From an uncultured Bacillota bacterium (GTDB taxonomy: Bacteria > Bacillota > Clostridia > Christensenellales > UBA1242): 33,744 nucleotides of DNA. The translations under genes and the position numbers were made by a program. Positions 1 to 5,911 of this stretch are shown one piece after another. Where the stretch lies: assembly GCA_949292985.1 (NCBI GenBank), contig CASFBF010000003.1, positions 1 through 33,744 of the forward strand, in the 5' to 3' direction. The notes under the pieces were generated by a model. That model was not told the origin of the DNA. It saw nothing but the letters and a program-made list of their open reading frames with translations, and searched no databases. The number at the start of each line of letters is the position of its first letter. Position 1 is the first letter of the stretch.

Positions 1-394
<394 letters not shown>

Positions 395-427
395 ACGGAT
401 TTAGCATAAGTTCTGTTATGTAGTTGT

Positions 428-484
428 CAGAGTTCTATCCAAGACTCTGTTAGAGTGATAATTTCAGGTAAAACCTGTGATTAT
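428..484 (+). other. 23S-5S spacer with two processing-type hairpins
   Basis: The 96-nt spacer between 23S and 5S contains two inverted repeats. CAGAGT (428-433) pairs with ACTCTG (444-449). ATAAT-CAGGT (458-469) pairs with ACCTG-ATTAT (473-484) around an AAA loop. Such stems in rRNA spacers usually serve RNase maturation; that role is inferred here. Confidence 0.4.
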
Positions 485-490
485 ACCATA

Positions 491-606
491 TCTGGTGGCG
501 ATAGAGAGAAGGATCCACCTGTTCTCATTCCGAACACAGAAGTTAAGCTTCTCATCGTCGAAAATACTTGGCTGGTAACGGTCCGGGAAGATAGAACACT
601 GCCAGA
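491..606 (+). rRNA. 5S ribosomal RNA
   Basis: This is a complete 5S rRNA of about 116 nt. Helix I is formed by the 5' TCTGGTG and the 3' CTGCCAGA. The conserved loop with CCGAACACAGAAGTTAAG lies at 529-546. It follows the 23S end by about 96 nt and is followed by an intrinsic terminator, so it is the last gene of the rRNA operon. Its last ~30 nt recur downstream in inverted and direct orientation (see 657-742). Ends could be off by one or two bases. Confidence 0.96.
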
Positions 607-618
607 TAACAACATCAA

Positions 619-645
619 AGCAACCTTGAAAAGGTTGCTTTTTTG
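619..645 (+). terminator. Intrinsic terminator after 5S rRNA
   Basis: A perfect stem AAGCAACCTT (619-628) / AAGGTTGCTT (631-640) has a very short loop and runs directly into TTTTTT. It lies 12 nt after the mature 5S end and should end the rRNA transcript. Confidence 0.85.
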
Positions 646-656
646 ATTTTAATTTA

Positions 657-742
657 GCAGTGTTCTCTCTTCCCGGAAGGGAAGATATCACCAAGGCAAA
701 GAAGAGTGTGTGGTGATGCGGGCGAGCCCTAATGAACACTGC
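657..742 (+). ncRNA. Candidate structured RNA or rearranged 5S fragment between two terminators
   Basis: About 86 nt can be drawn as one closed multibranch RNA. P1 is GCAGTGTTC (657-665) with GAACACTGC (734-742), nine pairs. P2 is CTTCCC-GGAA-GGGAAG (669-684), a GNRA tetraloop. P3 is ATCACC (687-692) with GGTGAT (712-717). A small GGG-CGAG-CCC hairpin lies at 720-729. The 3' part, ending in CTGCCAGA, resembles a 5S 3' half. Positions 657-676 are the reverse complement of 583-602 in the 5S gene with one mismatch. No separate promoter is visible, so it would need read-through of the 619-645 terminator. Either a decayed duplicated 5S piece or a functional RNA is possible. Confidence 0.35.
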
Positions 743-750
743 CAGATAAC

Positions 751-781
751 AAAAAAACGCACCCGCAAGGGTGTGTTTTTA
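751..781. terminator. Bidirectional intrinsic terminator
   Basis: ACGCACCC (757-764), loop GCAA, GGGTGTGT (769-776) is an eight-pair stem with one G-T pair. It has an A run on the left and a T run on the right, so it can work in both directions. It sits between the rRNA region and the leftward XRE genes that converge on it. Confidence 0.8.
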
Positions 782-808
782 TATTTATAAGTTATAATTC
801 TTCAATCA

Positions 809-1021
809 TTAATCTTCTGTTAACCCTAACAAATAATCAGCCGTTACATTAAAATATACAGCAATTTTTTTAATATTAGTTAAGGTCGGTTCTCCTTTAT
901 CGTTCTCCCAAAAGCTGATTTGGCTTTTTGACACCCCTAAACTTTCCGCGAGTTTTACTTGCGAAACTTCTTTTTCTTCTCGTAACATTTTTAAGATTTT
1001 ACCGAAAGAATATGAGTGCAT
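809..1021 (-). CDS. XRE-family helix-turn-helix transcriptional regulator (copy 1)
   Basis: This is a 70-residue, single-domain HTH_XRE (lambda Cro/CI-like) DNA-binding protein. The HTH core is visible at about residues 9-62: FGKILKMLREEKEVSQVKLA, then the recognition region SLGVSKSQISFWENDKGEPT, and the closing FNVTADYLLGL. No ligand or dimerisation domain follows, so it is a minimal repressor of prophage or toxin-antitoxin type. It lies 18 nt downstream of the second XRE gene in the same direction, so the two are probably co-transcribed and terminate at 751-781. A GGAG lies upstream of its ATG. The target is not known; the palindrome at 1286-1301 is a candidate operator for one or both proteins. 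Confidence 0.85.
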   Translation of the reverse strand: MHSYSFGKILKMLREEKEVSQVKLAESLGVSKSQISFWENDKGEPTLTNIKKIAVYFNVTADYLLGLTED

Positions 1022-1039
1022 CTACTTATTTCTCCAAAA

Positions 1040-1246
1040 CTAATCAATCAATCCAGCCAAATAATCTAGTTCCACTTTAAAGTATTTTGCGATTGCAATT
1101 AAGTTACTTAAAACTGGTTCACATAAATTGTTTTCCCAAGTGCTTATCGTTGATTTGCTGACATTTAAAATTTTCGCTAACTCTGGTTGAGTTAGTTTAT
1201 GTTCAAATCTTAAAGCCCGTAGTATATCGCCGAATGACTTACTCAT
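1040..1246 (-). CDS. XRE-family helix-turn-helix transcriptional regulator (copy 2)
   Basis: This 68-residue single-domain HTH_XRE protein is clearly paralogous to the next gene. Both share the frame SFG.IL..LR, then LA..L.VSKS.IS.WEN...EP.L.N, then YF.V..DYL.GL. Residues about 30-48 (LNVSKSTISTWENNLCEPV) form the recognition-helix segment. It is the promoter-proximal gene of the leftward pair and is divergent from the gene at 1315; the 68-bp gap between them contains several TCGAGA half-sites. That layout is what one expects of an autoregulated repressor that also controls the divergent gene. The paralog pair presumably arose by tandem duplication and has diverged well beyond half identity. 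Confidence 0.85.
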   Translation of the reverse strand: MSKSFGDILRALRFEHKLTQPELAKILNVSKSTISTWENNLCEPVLSNLIAIAKYFKVELDYLAGLID

Positions 1247-1266
1247 GTAATGATTATTCCATTTTT

Positions 1267-1308
1267 TCGAGAAAATTACTTGACTTCTCGATATTTCGAG
1301 ATTAAAAT
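1267..1308 (+). promoter_or_regulatory. Promoter with palindromic operator in its spacer
   Basis: The -35 TTGACT (1280-1285) and -10 TAAAAT (1303-1308) are 17 bp apart. The spacer holds the perfect palindrome TCTCGA-TATT-TCGAGA (1286-1301), filling all but one base between the two boxes. A further TCGAGAA at 1267-1273 forms an inverted repeat with TTCTCGA (1285-1291). A repressor bound here would exclude RNA polymerase. The adjacent XRE proteins are the obvious candidates (inference). Confidence 0.7.
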
Positions 1309-1314
1309 ATAAAT

Positions 1315-1614
1315 ATGCAACAATATAATGAATATAAAATTGTATTTTTAGGGTCTATCCAGCCTTTTTACGATAGCGATAAGGAAAGAGTTTATAGAGA
1401 TTTGAATTATTTAAAGCGTAAAATGTTAGAAAATGGGTTCGATACCTTTATATACGAACAGGAATTAGATGAGCCTGCTAAAATTGATATTTGTAAGTTA
1501 TTTAACGCGGAATTTAAAAAAGGCGATATCTGGACACCTATTTTTTATTTAATAGGCGACTTAGATTTGGTTGACGAACATAAAAATGAAGTAGCGCTAT
1601 TCTATGTTGTATAA
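1315..1614 (+). CDS. Small protein of unknown function, divergent from the XRE genes
   Basis: The product is 99 residues, acidic and rich in aromatic residues, with no signal peptide, no membrane span and no motif I recognise. The sequence begins QQYNEYKIVFLGSIQPFYDS and ends in a hydrophobic strand, LFYVV. No Shine-Dalgarno is visible. The -10 box ends at 1308, so transcription should start at about the A of the ATG, and the mRNA is predicted to be leaderless. The gene is followed by about 120 bp and a separate promoter, so it is likely monocistronic and controlled by the operator in its promoter. Whether it is a toxin, an antirepressor or something else cannot be told from the sequence. Confidence 0.65.
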   Translation: MQQYNEYKIVFLGSIQPFYDSDKERVYRDLNYLKRKMLENGFDTFIYEQELDEPAKIDICKLFNAEFKKGDIWTPIFYLIGDLDLVDEHKNEVALFYVV

Positions 1615-1654
1615 GTTTAGATGCATAATTTCCTCTAAAAATTTAAAAAAGGTA

Positions 1655-1683
1655 TTGAAATTATTTTCATTTCGTGGTATACT
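1655..1683 (+). promoter_or_regulatory. Promoter of the secreted repeat protein
   Basis: TTGAAA (1655-1660), a 17-bp spacer and TATACT (1678-1683) form a near-consensus sigma-A-type promoter. It lies about 45 bp before the AGGAGGG ribosome binding site of the 1736 gene. Confidence 0.7.
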
Positions 1684-1735
1684 AAGGCATAAGAAAATGA
1701 TTTTAAACAATCAATCATCAGTTTAGGAGGGACAT

Positions 1736-3442
1736 ATGTCTAATAGACTTACTAAAATTTTAACATATTGCAGTTTGGTTTTGGTTATTTTGGCTGTTGT
1801 TATAACAACCGCTATTTGTTTAACTACCGCTCTTTCTTATAAAGTTAAAGTAGATGTTGTTATACAAAATGTTGCCACAGTGTCACCAGATGCAAATGTA
1901 ACTGTTAACATAAATGGAAAAGAAGTTTCTACTCAATATGAAAACACCACTATAACTGTGGACGTACAAAAAGATAGAGAAGCAACACTTACTTTTAGTT
2001 TAAAAGACTATGAATATGTTGGTTTGTATAATGGTACAAAAGATACCTATCAAGGAACTGAAAGTATTTTAGCGGAACCAGAAGAATTTGTTTATAAATT
2101 CTCTATTTCGCAAGACACAAATTACACACTTGTTGTTGATGCCGCAAAATTTTATCAAGTAAATGTTGCTTATATTGCTGATAAACCTGTGGCAGAGGTT
2201 GAAGGAGGGGCAATCAGTGTTGTTGCTTCAGGCGAAAGTGTTTATGCTGACAAAGAGACAACTAATTCATATTGGGCAAAAGAAGGCACAGAAGTAAGCA
2301 TTTCTTATGTAGCTTCTGAATATGAATTCACTGGTTGGACAAATGGCGAGAACACTTCAGCTGAAAATGTTTATGTATTCACAGCAAATACAGATGTTAT
2401 TGTTTCTGGAAATTTTGAAGCCTATGTTTATTATAATGTTGATGTAAAATACGAATTTGATGAAGAAGTTGCAATTGGTAACATTGTTGTAACAGCAAAT
2501 GGTCAAACAGTTGCACAGGACGGAATTAAATTAAAAGTTCGCGAAGGTTCAAATGTTACACTCGGTGTTGTGAAGGCAACCGGTTATGATTTTGTAGGTT
2601 GGACTAATGTTACAGAAAATCCAACATCTACAACTATACAAATTTCTGTTTCTGACAATGCTAGTTATGTTGCAGAATTTAATGCAATTAAATACACTGT
2701 TACTTTTGATGATGGATCAAGTGAAACATATGTTTATGGTGCAGAACTTAAAGATGGACCTGCTGATGTTTACGAAAATGGCTGGAAAGTTTTCCAAGGC
2801 TGGTCATTTAATGGTAAAACATACACGGAAGCACTTTTTGAAGGGACGGCAAGAGAAGTTACTGTTAGTGCAGTGTATAAAGTTCAAAGCGAAATTCCTT
2901 ATACATTTAATGTAAGCGCAACTGATTTTAGCGGGGCTGGTACAATTTCTTATAACACAGCGACTGGATTGGTAATGACAAACGCTCCAACAAGAGATTA
3001 CTATAATTTAGTGGGTATTGTTATTAACGGAACCGAGTATCGTTTTGACGGAAATTCATTTACTGATGCTCAAAACACAATAGATAGATATTTGGTAGGT
3101 CAAAACGCAACTTCAATCTCAGTTGCGCCAATTTGGGAACTTGCTGGCGCCCCTATTACTATAACTTTACCAAGTGAATCTGATTTTAGTGGCAATACAG
3201 ATATAATAGATCAACTTACTGTAAGTTCAAATATTGAAACAATTAAGGTTACTGAATTCTTTGGAATTGACGCTACACAAGTTGCAAGTTTTGAAGTTCA
3301 ATATAATGGTTCTAATTATGCCTTTACAAGAACAAATGCCGAAGGTTATGCAAATATCTCAATGCTTGATATATTTGCTGAAATAGGATATGATACAAGC
3401 GTATCGACAGAACTAACATTTGTTTTCACTAGCAATGTTTAA
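1736..3442 (+). CDS. Secreted or membrane-anchored cell-surface protein with InlB/Listeria-Bacteroides-like repeats
   Basis: This 568-residue protein starts with a short basic tail and one hydrophobic segment at about residues 8-34, a signal anchor or uncleaved signal peptide. Three related extracellular repeats of about 90 residues follow (about 36-135, 140-230, 231-317), each centred on a Y-[EYD]-[FY]-x-G-[LW]-x-N motif such as YEFTGWTNG and YDFVGWTNV. A segment at about 318-385, with FDDGSSETYVYGAEL and WKVFQGWSFNGKTYT, matches the beta-grasp InlB B-repeat style. The C-terminal ~180 residues hold two DFSG-containing units. There is no LPXTG motif and no SLH domain, so anchoring would rest on the N-terminal helix. 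Low charge and high Thr/Ser/Asn/Val content fit an exported beta-protein. It has its own promoter and terminator; the role, adhesion or surface coat, is inferred. Confidence 0.8.
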   Translation: MSNRLTKILTYCSLVLVILAVVITTAICLTTALSYKVKVDVVIQNVATVSPDANVTVNINGKEVSTQYENTTITVDVQKDREATLTFSLKDYEYVGLYNGTKDTYQGTESILAEPEEFVYKFSISQDTNYTLVVDAAKFYQVNVAYIADKPVAEVEGGAISVVASGESVYADKETTNSYWAKEGTEVSISYVASEYEFTGWTNGENTSAENVYVFTANTDVIVSGNFEAYVYYNVDVKYEFDEEVAIGNIVVTANGQTVAQDGIKLKVREGSNVTLGVVKATGYDFVGWTNVTENPTSTTIQISVSDNASYVAEFNAIKYTVTFDDGSSETYVYGAELKDGPADVYENGWKVFQGWSFNGKTYTEALFEGTAREVTVSAVYKVQSEIPYTFNVSATDFSGAGTISYNTATGLVMTNAPTRDYYNLVGIVINGTEYRFDGNSFTDAQNTIDRYLVGQNATSISVAPIWELAGAPITITLPSESDFSGNTDIIDQLTVSSNIETIKVTEFFGIDATQVASFEVQYNGSNYAFTRTNAEGYANISMLDIFAEIGYDTSVSTELTFVFTSNV

Positions 3443-3450
3443 TAATTTTT

Positions 3451-3485
3451 AAAAGCCTTGAAAAAAATCAAGGCTTTTTTTTATT
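3451..3485 (+). terminator. Intrinsic terminator after the surface-protein gene
   Basis: AAAAGCCTTGA (3451-3461) pairs perfectly with TCAAGGCTTTT (3468-3478) and is followed by a T run. It lies nine bases after the stop codon. Confidence 0.9.
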
Positions 3486-3501
3486 TTTTTTATAAAAATT
3501 G

Positions 3502-3530
3502 TTGACAAAGATTTTTGATTTTGATATATT
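3502..3530 (+). promoter_or_regulatory. Promoter of tRNA-Val
   Basis: TTGACA (3502-3507), a 17-bp spacer and TATATT (3525-3530) end 19 bp before the mature tRNA 5' end. The same TTGACA-17-TATATT arrangement, with GATATATTT at the -10, drives the tRNA-Gly cluster. Confidence 0.85.
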
Positions 3531-3549
3531 TATCTTGCATCCTTTATTT

Positions 3550-3625
3550 GGGAGTTTAGCTCAGCTGGGAGAGCATCTGCCTTACAAGCAGGAGGTCATA
3601 GGTTCGAGCCCTATAACTCCCACCA
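3550..3625 (+). tRNA. tRNA-Val (anticodon UAC)
   Basis: A 76-nt cloverleaf starts with acceptor GGGAGTT pairing with AACTCCC. The D stem is GCTC/GAGC, and the anticodon loop CTTACAA gives anticodon TAC (Val). The T arm has TTCGAGC, the discriminator is A, and CCA is encoded. Its last 14 nt (3612-3625) recur at 3910-3923, and 12 of them recur at 3759-3770. Confidence 0.97.
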
Positions 3626-3923
3626 CAGAAAGCGTAAGTTTAAAACTTACGCTTTATTTTTTGCGATGCAAAAAAATGCATTCTTGCGAATGCCTGTGGT
3701 GGGTGATATATCGACATCGGGTTCACTTTTGCAAGCAAGTTCACCCTAAGGATGTCGATATAACTCCCACAGAATAAAATAGAAAATAAGTTTAAAACTT
3801 ACGCTTTATTTTTTGCGATGCAAAAAAATGCATTCTTGCGAATGCCTGTGGTGGGAGATATATGACATCGGGCTCACTCTTGCAAGCAAGTTCACCCTAA
3901 AAATGTCGATATAACTCCCACCA
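3612..3923 (+). repeat. Two tandem ~150-bp palindromic repeats abutting tRNA-Val and ending in copies of its 3' end
   Basis: Two copies of one unit follow the tRNA. The tRNA 3'-terminal TATAACTCCCAC recurs at 3759-3770 and at 3910-3921, giving periods of 147 and 151 bp. Each unit contains a TTTAAAACTTACGCTTTA hairpin region, a stretch GCGATGCA...GCATTCTTGCGAATGC with overlapping hairpins, and a long imperfect hairpin. The long hairpin's left arm is CTGTGGTGGG...GACATC and its right arm is GATGTCGATATAACTCCCAC(A), with an inner GGGTTCAC...GTTCACCC stem. No coding potential is evident. In the second unit the left arm of the first hairpin has lost its GCG. This could be a small mobile or REP-like element that uses the tRNA 3' end as a target. 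Confidence 0.8.
3629..3662 (+). terminator. Terminator of tRNA-Val
   Basis: AAAGCGTAAGTTT (3629-3641) and AAACTTACGCTTT (3643-3655) form a perfect 13-bp inverted repeat, followed by ATTTTTT. It begins three nt after the tRNA CCA and is part of the first tandem repeat unit. Confidence 0.8.
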
Positions 3924-3928
3924 AAAAA

Positions 3929-3957
3929 AGTCACACGAAAAATCGTGTGGTTTTTTA
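3929..3957 (+). terminator. Intrinsic terminator after the tandem repeats
   Basis: CACACGA (3932-3938), loop AAAA, and TCGTGTG (3943-3949) are followed by GTTTTTTATTT. It would stop any transcript that reads through the tRNA-Val terminator and the repeats. The stretch from here to the next start (about 125 bp) shows no clear promoter. Confidence 0.75.
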
Positions 3958-4085
3958 TTTTTGATTTGTGAAAAATCTGTGTGTTATTGCGATAGCGGGT
4001 TGTCTGTTCCCAAAAGAAAATATTGCGCCCATATTTTCACATTTTTTTGCTGAAAAGAATATATAAAGCAAGGAGGTTTTTTAAG

Positions 4086-4595
4086 ATGCCTATTATTTGT
4101 AATGATAACACAAACGGTTGCTACACTGGACCTTATTACCCTAGACCAATTTTTCAGTGTTGCTCAGGGGGCTCATGTGGTGGGCCAAACACTATCGTAA
4201 ATCCTACGCGGTCAGAAGAATGGGGCTTTTTTGTAGGAGCGGGGGTGACGGTAGCGCAAAATCAGGCTTTGCCACTTACTTTAAATTCCAGCGCAGGAAC
4301 AGCAGTTTCACAAAATGATTCTACAACTGTTGGGTTGACTGCGGGTTCTTATCAGGTTTCGTATAATGTTACGGCTTCTTCTGCAACTAATCCAATGGAG
4401 TTTGCCCTTGAACTTAACGGTACTGTTTTGCCTTATTCTATCGTAACTGCAACAGGTGACAGCACCAACAAAACCCTTTCAAATTCAGTAATTGTTTCAG
4501 TTCCAACAAATGCAACGCTTAGAATAGTTAATTTGACCGCTGGCAATGCGACTGTTGTGCGCAGTAATTTGGCGGCGACAAAACTTTTGACATGA
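4086..4595 (+). CDS. Exosporium/BclA C-terminal-domain-like protein
   Basis: The 169-residue product begins MPIICNDNTNGCYTGPYYPR. The ATG at 4086 is chosen over an upstream in-frame ATG at 4023 because AAGGAGG lies directly before it. The first ~45 residues are Cys/Gly/Pro-rich (CCSGGSCGG). The remainder, from about residue 48, is a beta-rich domain beginning WGFFVGAGVTVAQNQALPL, with ALPL, GLTAGSYQVSYNV and MEFALELNG. This looks like the jelly-roll C-terminal domain of BclA-type spore glycoproteins and related phage or surface proteins, without any Gly-X-Y collagen stretch. There is no classical signal peptide. A spore-coat or exosporium location is an inference from the family. Confidence 0.65.
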   Translation: MPIICNDNTNGCYTGPYYPRPIFQCCSGGSCGGPNTIVNPTRSEEWGFFVGAGVTVAQNQALPLTLNSSAGTAVSQNDSTTVGLTAGSYQVSYNVTASSATNPMEFALELNGTVLPYSIVTATGDSTNKTLSNSVIVSVPTNATLRIVNLTAGNATVVRSNLAATKLLT

Positions 4596-4676
4596 TGTCA
4601 AATTTCCCTTTCATTTTTATTTCTATTGGCGTATAATAATTATAGGGATGGCGCAGGCTAAAAAAAGGAGGGAAGC

Positions 4677-4832
4677 ATGAAACGAGATTTTGTAAATGAA
4701 GAACAGCGGATTTACTGGGAATTATTTAGCAAAGGTCCAAAAGGTTTAAAAGGCAACCCTCTGCTAATAACCGAATTTATGGAAATTGAAAGGGAGCGCA
4801 CAAAAATCAAAATCGAGGAGATGTCAAGATAA
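4677..4832 (+). CDS. YqzL-like small protein upstream of recO
   Basis: A 51-residue ORF begins MKRDFVNEEQRIYWELFSKG and has a strong GGAGGG ribosome binding site seven bases upstream. The pattern W-x2-F-x-K-G ... PLLITEFMEIERER resembles YqzL, a ~47-residue protein of unknown function that sits just before recO in many Bacillota (W..F..tG...yLl.kE.E). It ends three bases before the recO start, so the two are translationally linked. A plausible -10 TATAAT is at 4632-4637, but the -35 is weak. The family assignment rests on the short pattern and the position and is tentative; that it is a real gene is well supported by the RBS and context. Confidence 0.6.
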   Translation: MKRDFVNEEQRIYWELFSKGPKGLKGNPLLITEFMEIERERTKIKIEEMSR

Positions 4833-4835
4833 ATA

Positions 4836-5546
4836 ATGACCACAAAAGTAAAGGCTTTCGTTTTGGAAGCAAAAGATAGTAAAGAAAAAGATAAACTTGC
4901 CACCCTTTATTCACTTGAAAATGGCAAGTTTTTTGTTAATTTTAGGGGGGTTAGAGGAACAAAAGCCAAATTGAAAGCGGCAAAGGAAGTTTTCACTTTT
5001 GGCGAATATGTTGTTGAGCAGACCAAGGCGGGCAACATTGTAACCGAAGCCAACATAATTGATAATTTTATGCCACTTAGAAATGATTTGGACAAGTTCT
5101 ACGAAGCGTGTTCGGTTTTTGACATTGCAAAAAAATTGGGTTCAACAAATTCTGACCCAGCACTTTTTATTGAGATTTTAAAAGCAATGAAAGCCATTTG
5201 TTATGATGATGCTTGTAAATATTATGTTATTATCAAATTTTTATTAAATATTTTTGAAAATATGGGCTACAAACTAAATTTTGACAAATGCGCAAGTTGT
5301 GGCGCAACGCTTACTGGCAAAAAGTATTTAAATTTAGATTACGGCGAAATTGTCTGTGCAAATTGCAGGCAGATGACATCAATCGAGATTGCCCCTGCCA
5401 CAATTGGTGCGCTTAAAATAATCAAACAAACGCCTTATGAAAAATTAAAAACAGTTAAAATTGGCGGAGGAGGAGAGATTAAAGCGCTTAACCTTTTATG
5501 CGAAAACTTTGAATGGCGCTTTGGTGGTAAGTTTTTTATTGCATAA
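4836..5546 (+). CDS. recO: DNA repair protein RecO
   Basis: The 236-residue protein matches RecO. An N-terminal OB-fold starts KVKAFVLEAKDSKEKDKLAT with the family's FVNFRGVRGTKAKL, and a helical domain follows. A Cys4 zinc site is visible: C152-x2-C155 (CASC) and C174-x2-C177 (CANC). RecO anneals single strands and loads RecA with RecR during gap repair. The length is near the usual 240-255. It is the second gene of a two-gene unit with the YqzL-like ORF. Directly after it come ~120 AT-rich bases without a clear terminator and then the ribosomal promoter; the usual str-operon genes are absent from this position. Confidence 0.93.
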   Translation: MTTKVKAFVLEAKDSKEKDKLATLYSLENGKFFVNFRGVRGTKAKLKAAKEVFTFGEYVVEQTKAGNIVTEANIIDNFMPLRNDLDKFYEACSVFDIAKKLGSTNSDPALFIEILKAMKAICYDDACKYYVIIKFLLNIFENMGYKLNFDKCASCGATLTGKKYLNLDYGEIVCANCRQMTSIEIAPATIGALKIIKQTPYEKLKTVKIGGGGEIKALNLLCENFEWRFGGKFFIA

Positions 5547-5667
5547 TTTTTGATTTAAGCAACCTTACATAAACATTATAAGAATAAGTATTTCTATAAC
5601 AATGTTTTAGAAAGATTTTTTTGTGTTTTTATGTAGCCATAAAATTTAAAATTTATTTAAAAAATGC

Positions 5668-5696
5668 TTGACTTATATTTGCATATTGGGTATAAT
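5668..5696 (+). promoter_or_regulatory. Main promoter of the S10-spc-alpha ribosomal operon
   Basis: TTGACT (5668-5673), a 17-bp spacer and TATAAT (5691-5696) form a near-perfect housekeeping promoter. Transcription should start near 5703, giving a leader of about 210 nt. The stretch 5547-5667 before it is AT-rich, with no ORF and only a weak inverted repeat. Confidence 0.88.
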
Positions 5697-5702
5697 TACT
5701 AT

Positions 5703-5911
5703 GCTGTGAAATATGGGTTGATGCCTAAGGTTACTTTGGTTACCGGCAATCAAAGAGAACTTGGGCGGACAAGTTCGTGGCAAGACTGCGAGCGGCTGAC
5801 CTTAATCCACATTTTTTATTGCTCAGCAGCATGAAACACACGGATGCGTGTTCGAGGGTTTCAAAAGCAAGTGGGGCAAGGCAGTTAGGCCAAAACTAGG
5901 AGGAAAAATAA
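5703..5911 (+). promoter_or_regulatory. Structured 5' leader of the S10 operon (putative ribosomal-protein or attenuation leader)
   Basis: The leader folds into two domains by eye. Domain 1 is closed by TGGGTT (5714-5719) with AATCCA (5804-5809) and AAGGT (5727-5731) with ACCTT (5799-5803). It encloses CTTTGGTT-ACCGGC-AATCAAAG (5734-5755) and GAACTTG-GGCGGA-CAAGTTC (5757-5776). A run of six T at 5812-5817 follows the closing stem at once, as in an attenuator. Domain 2 contains GAAAC-ACAC...GTGT...GTTTC at about 5834-5865. Such leaders usually bind a protein of the same operon. I cannot assign it to a named r-protein leader family. Confidence 0.6.

Noticed and set aside
455..739. ORFs on both strands over the 5S gene and its 3' flank
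   Set aside because: They overlap 5S rRNA and a terminator, lack ribosome binding sites and have no protein-like composition.
3663..3770. Second tRNA or tRNA pseudogene in the repeat units
   Set aside because: Only the acceptor 3' strand resembles a tRNA; no D, anticodon or T arm can be drawn. The unit folds as one long hairpin instead.
3499..3777. 92-codon ORF containing GSLAQLGEHLPYKQEVIGSS
   Set aside because: This peptide is the well-known false translation of a tRNA gene (tRNA-Val at 3550-3625).
3612..3923. CRISPR array hypothesis for the repeats after tRNA-Val
   Set aside because: There are only two units of ~150 bp with near-identical contents and no variable spacers; period and structure do not fit CRISPR.
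4587..4601. TTGACAT-G-ATGTCAA palindrome over the stop codon of the BclA-like gene
   Set aside because: A seven-bp arm with no T run or promoter in register; too short and AT-rich to call an operator or terminator.
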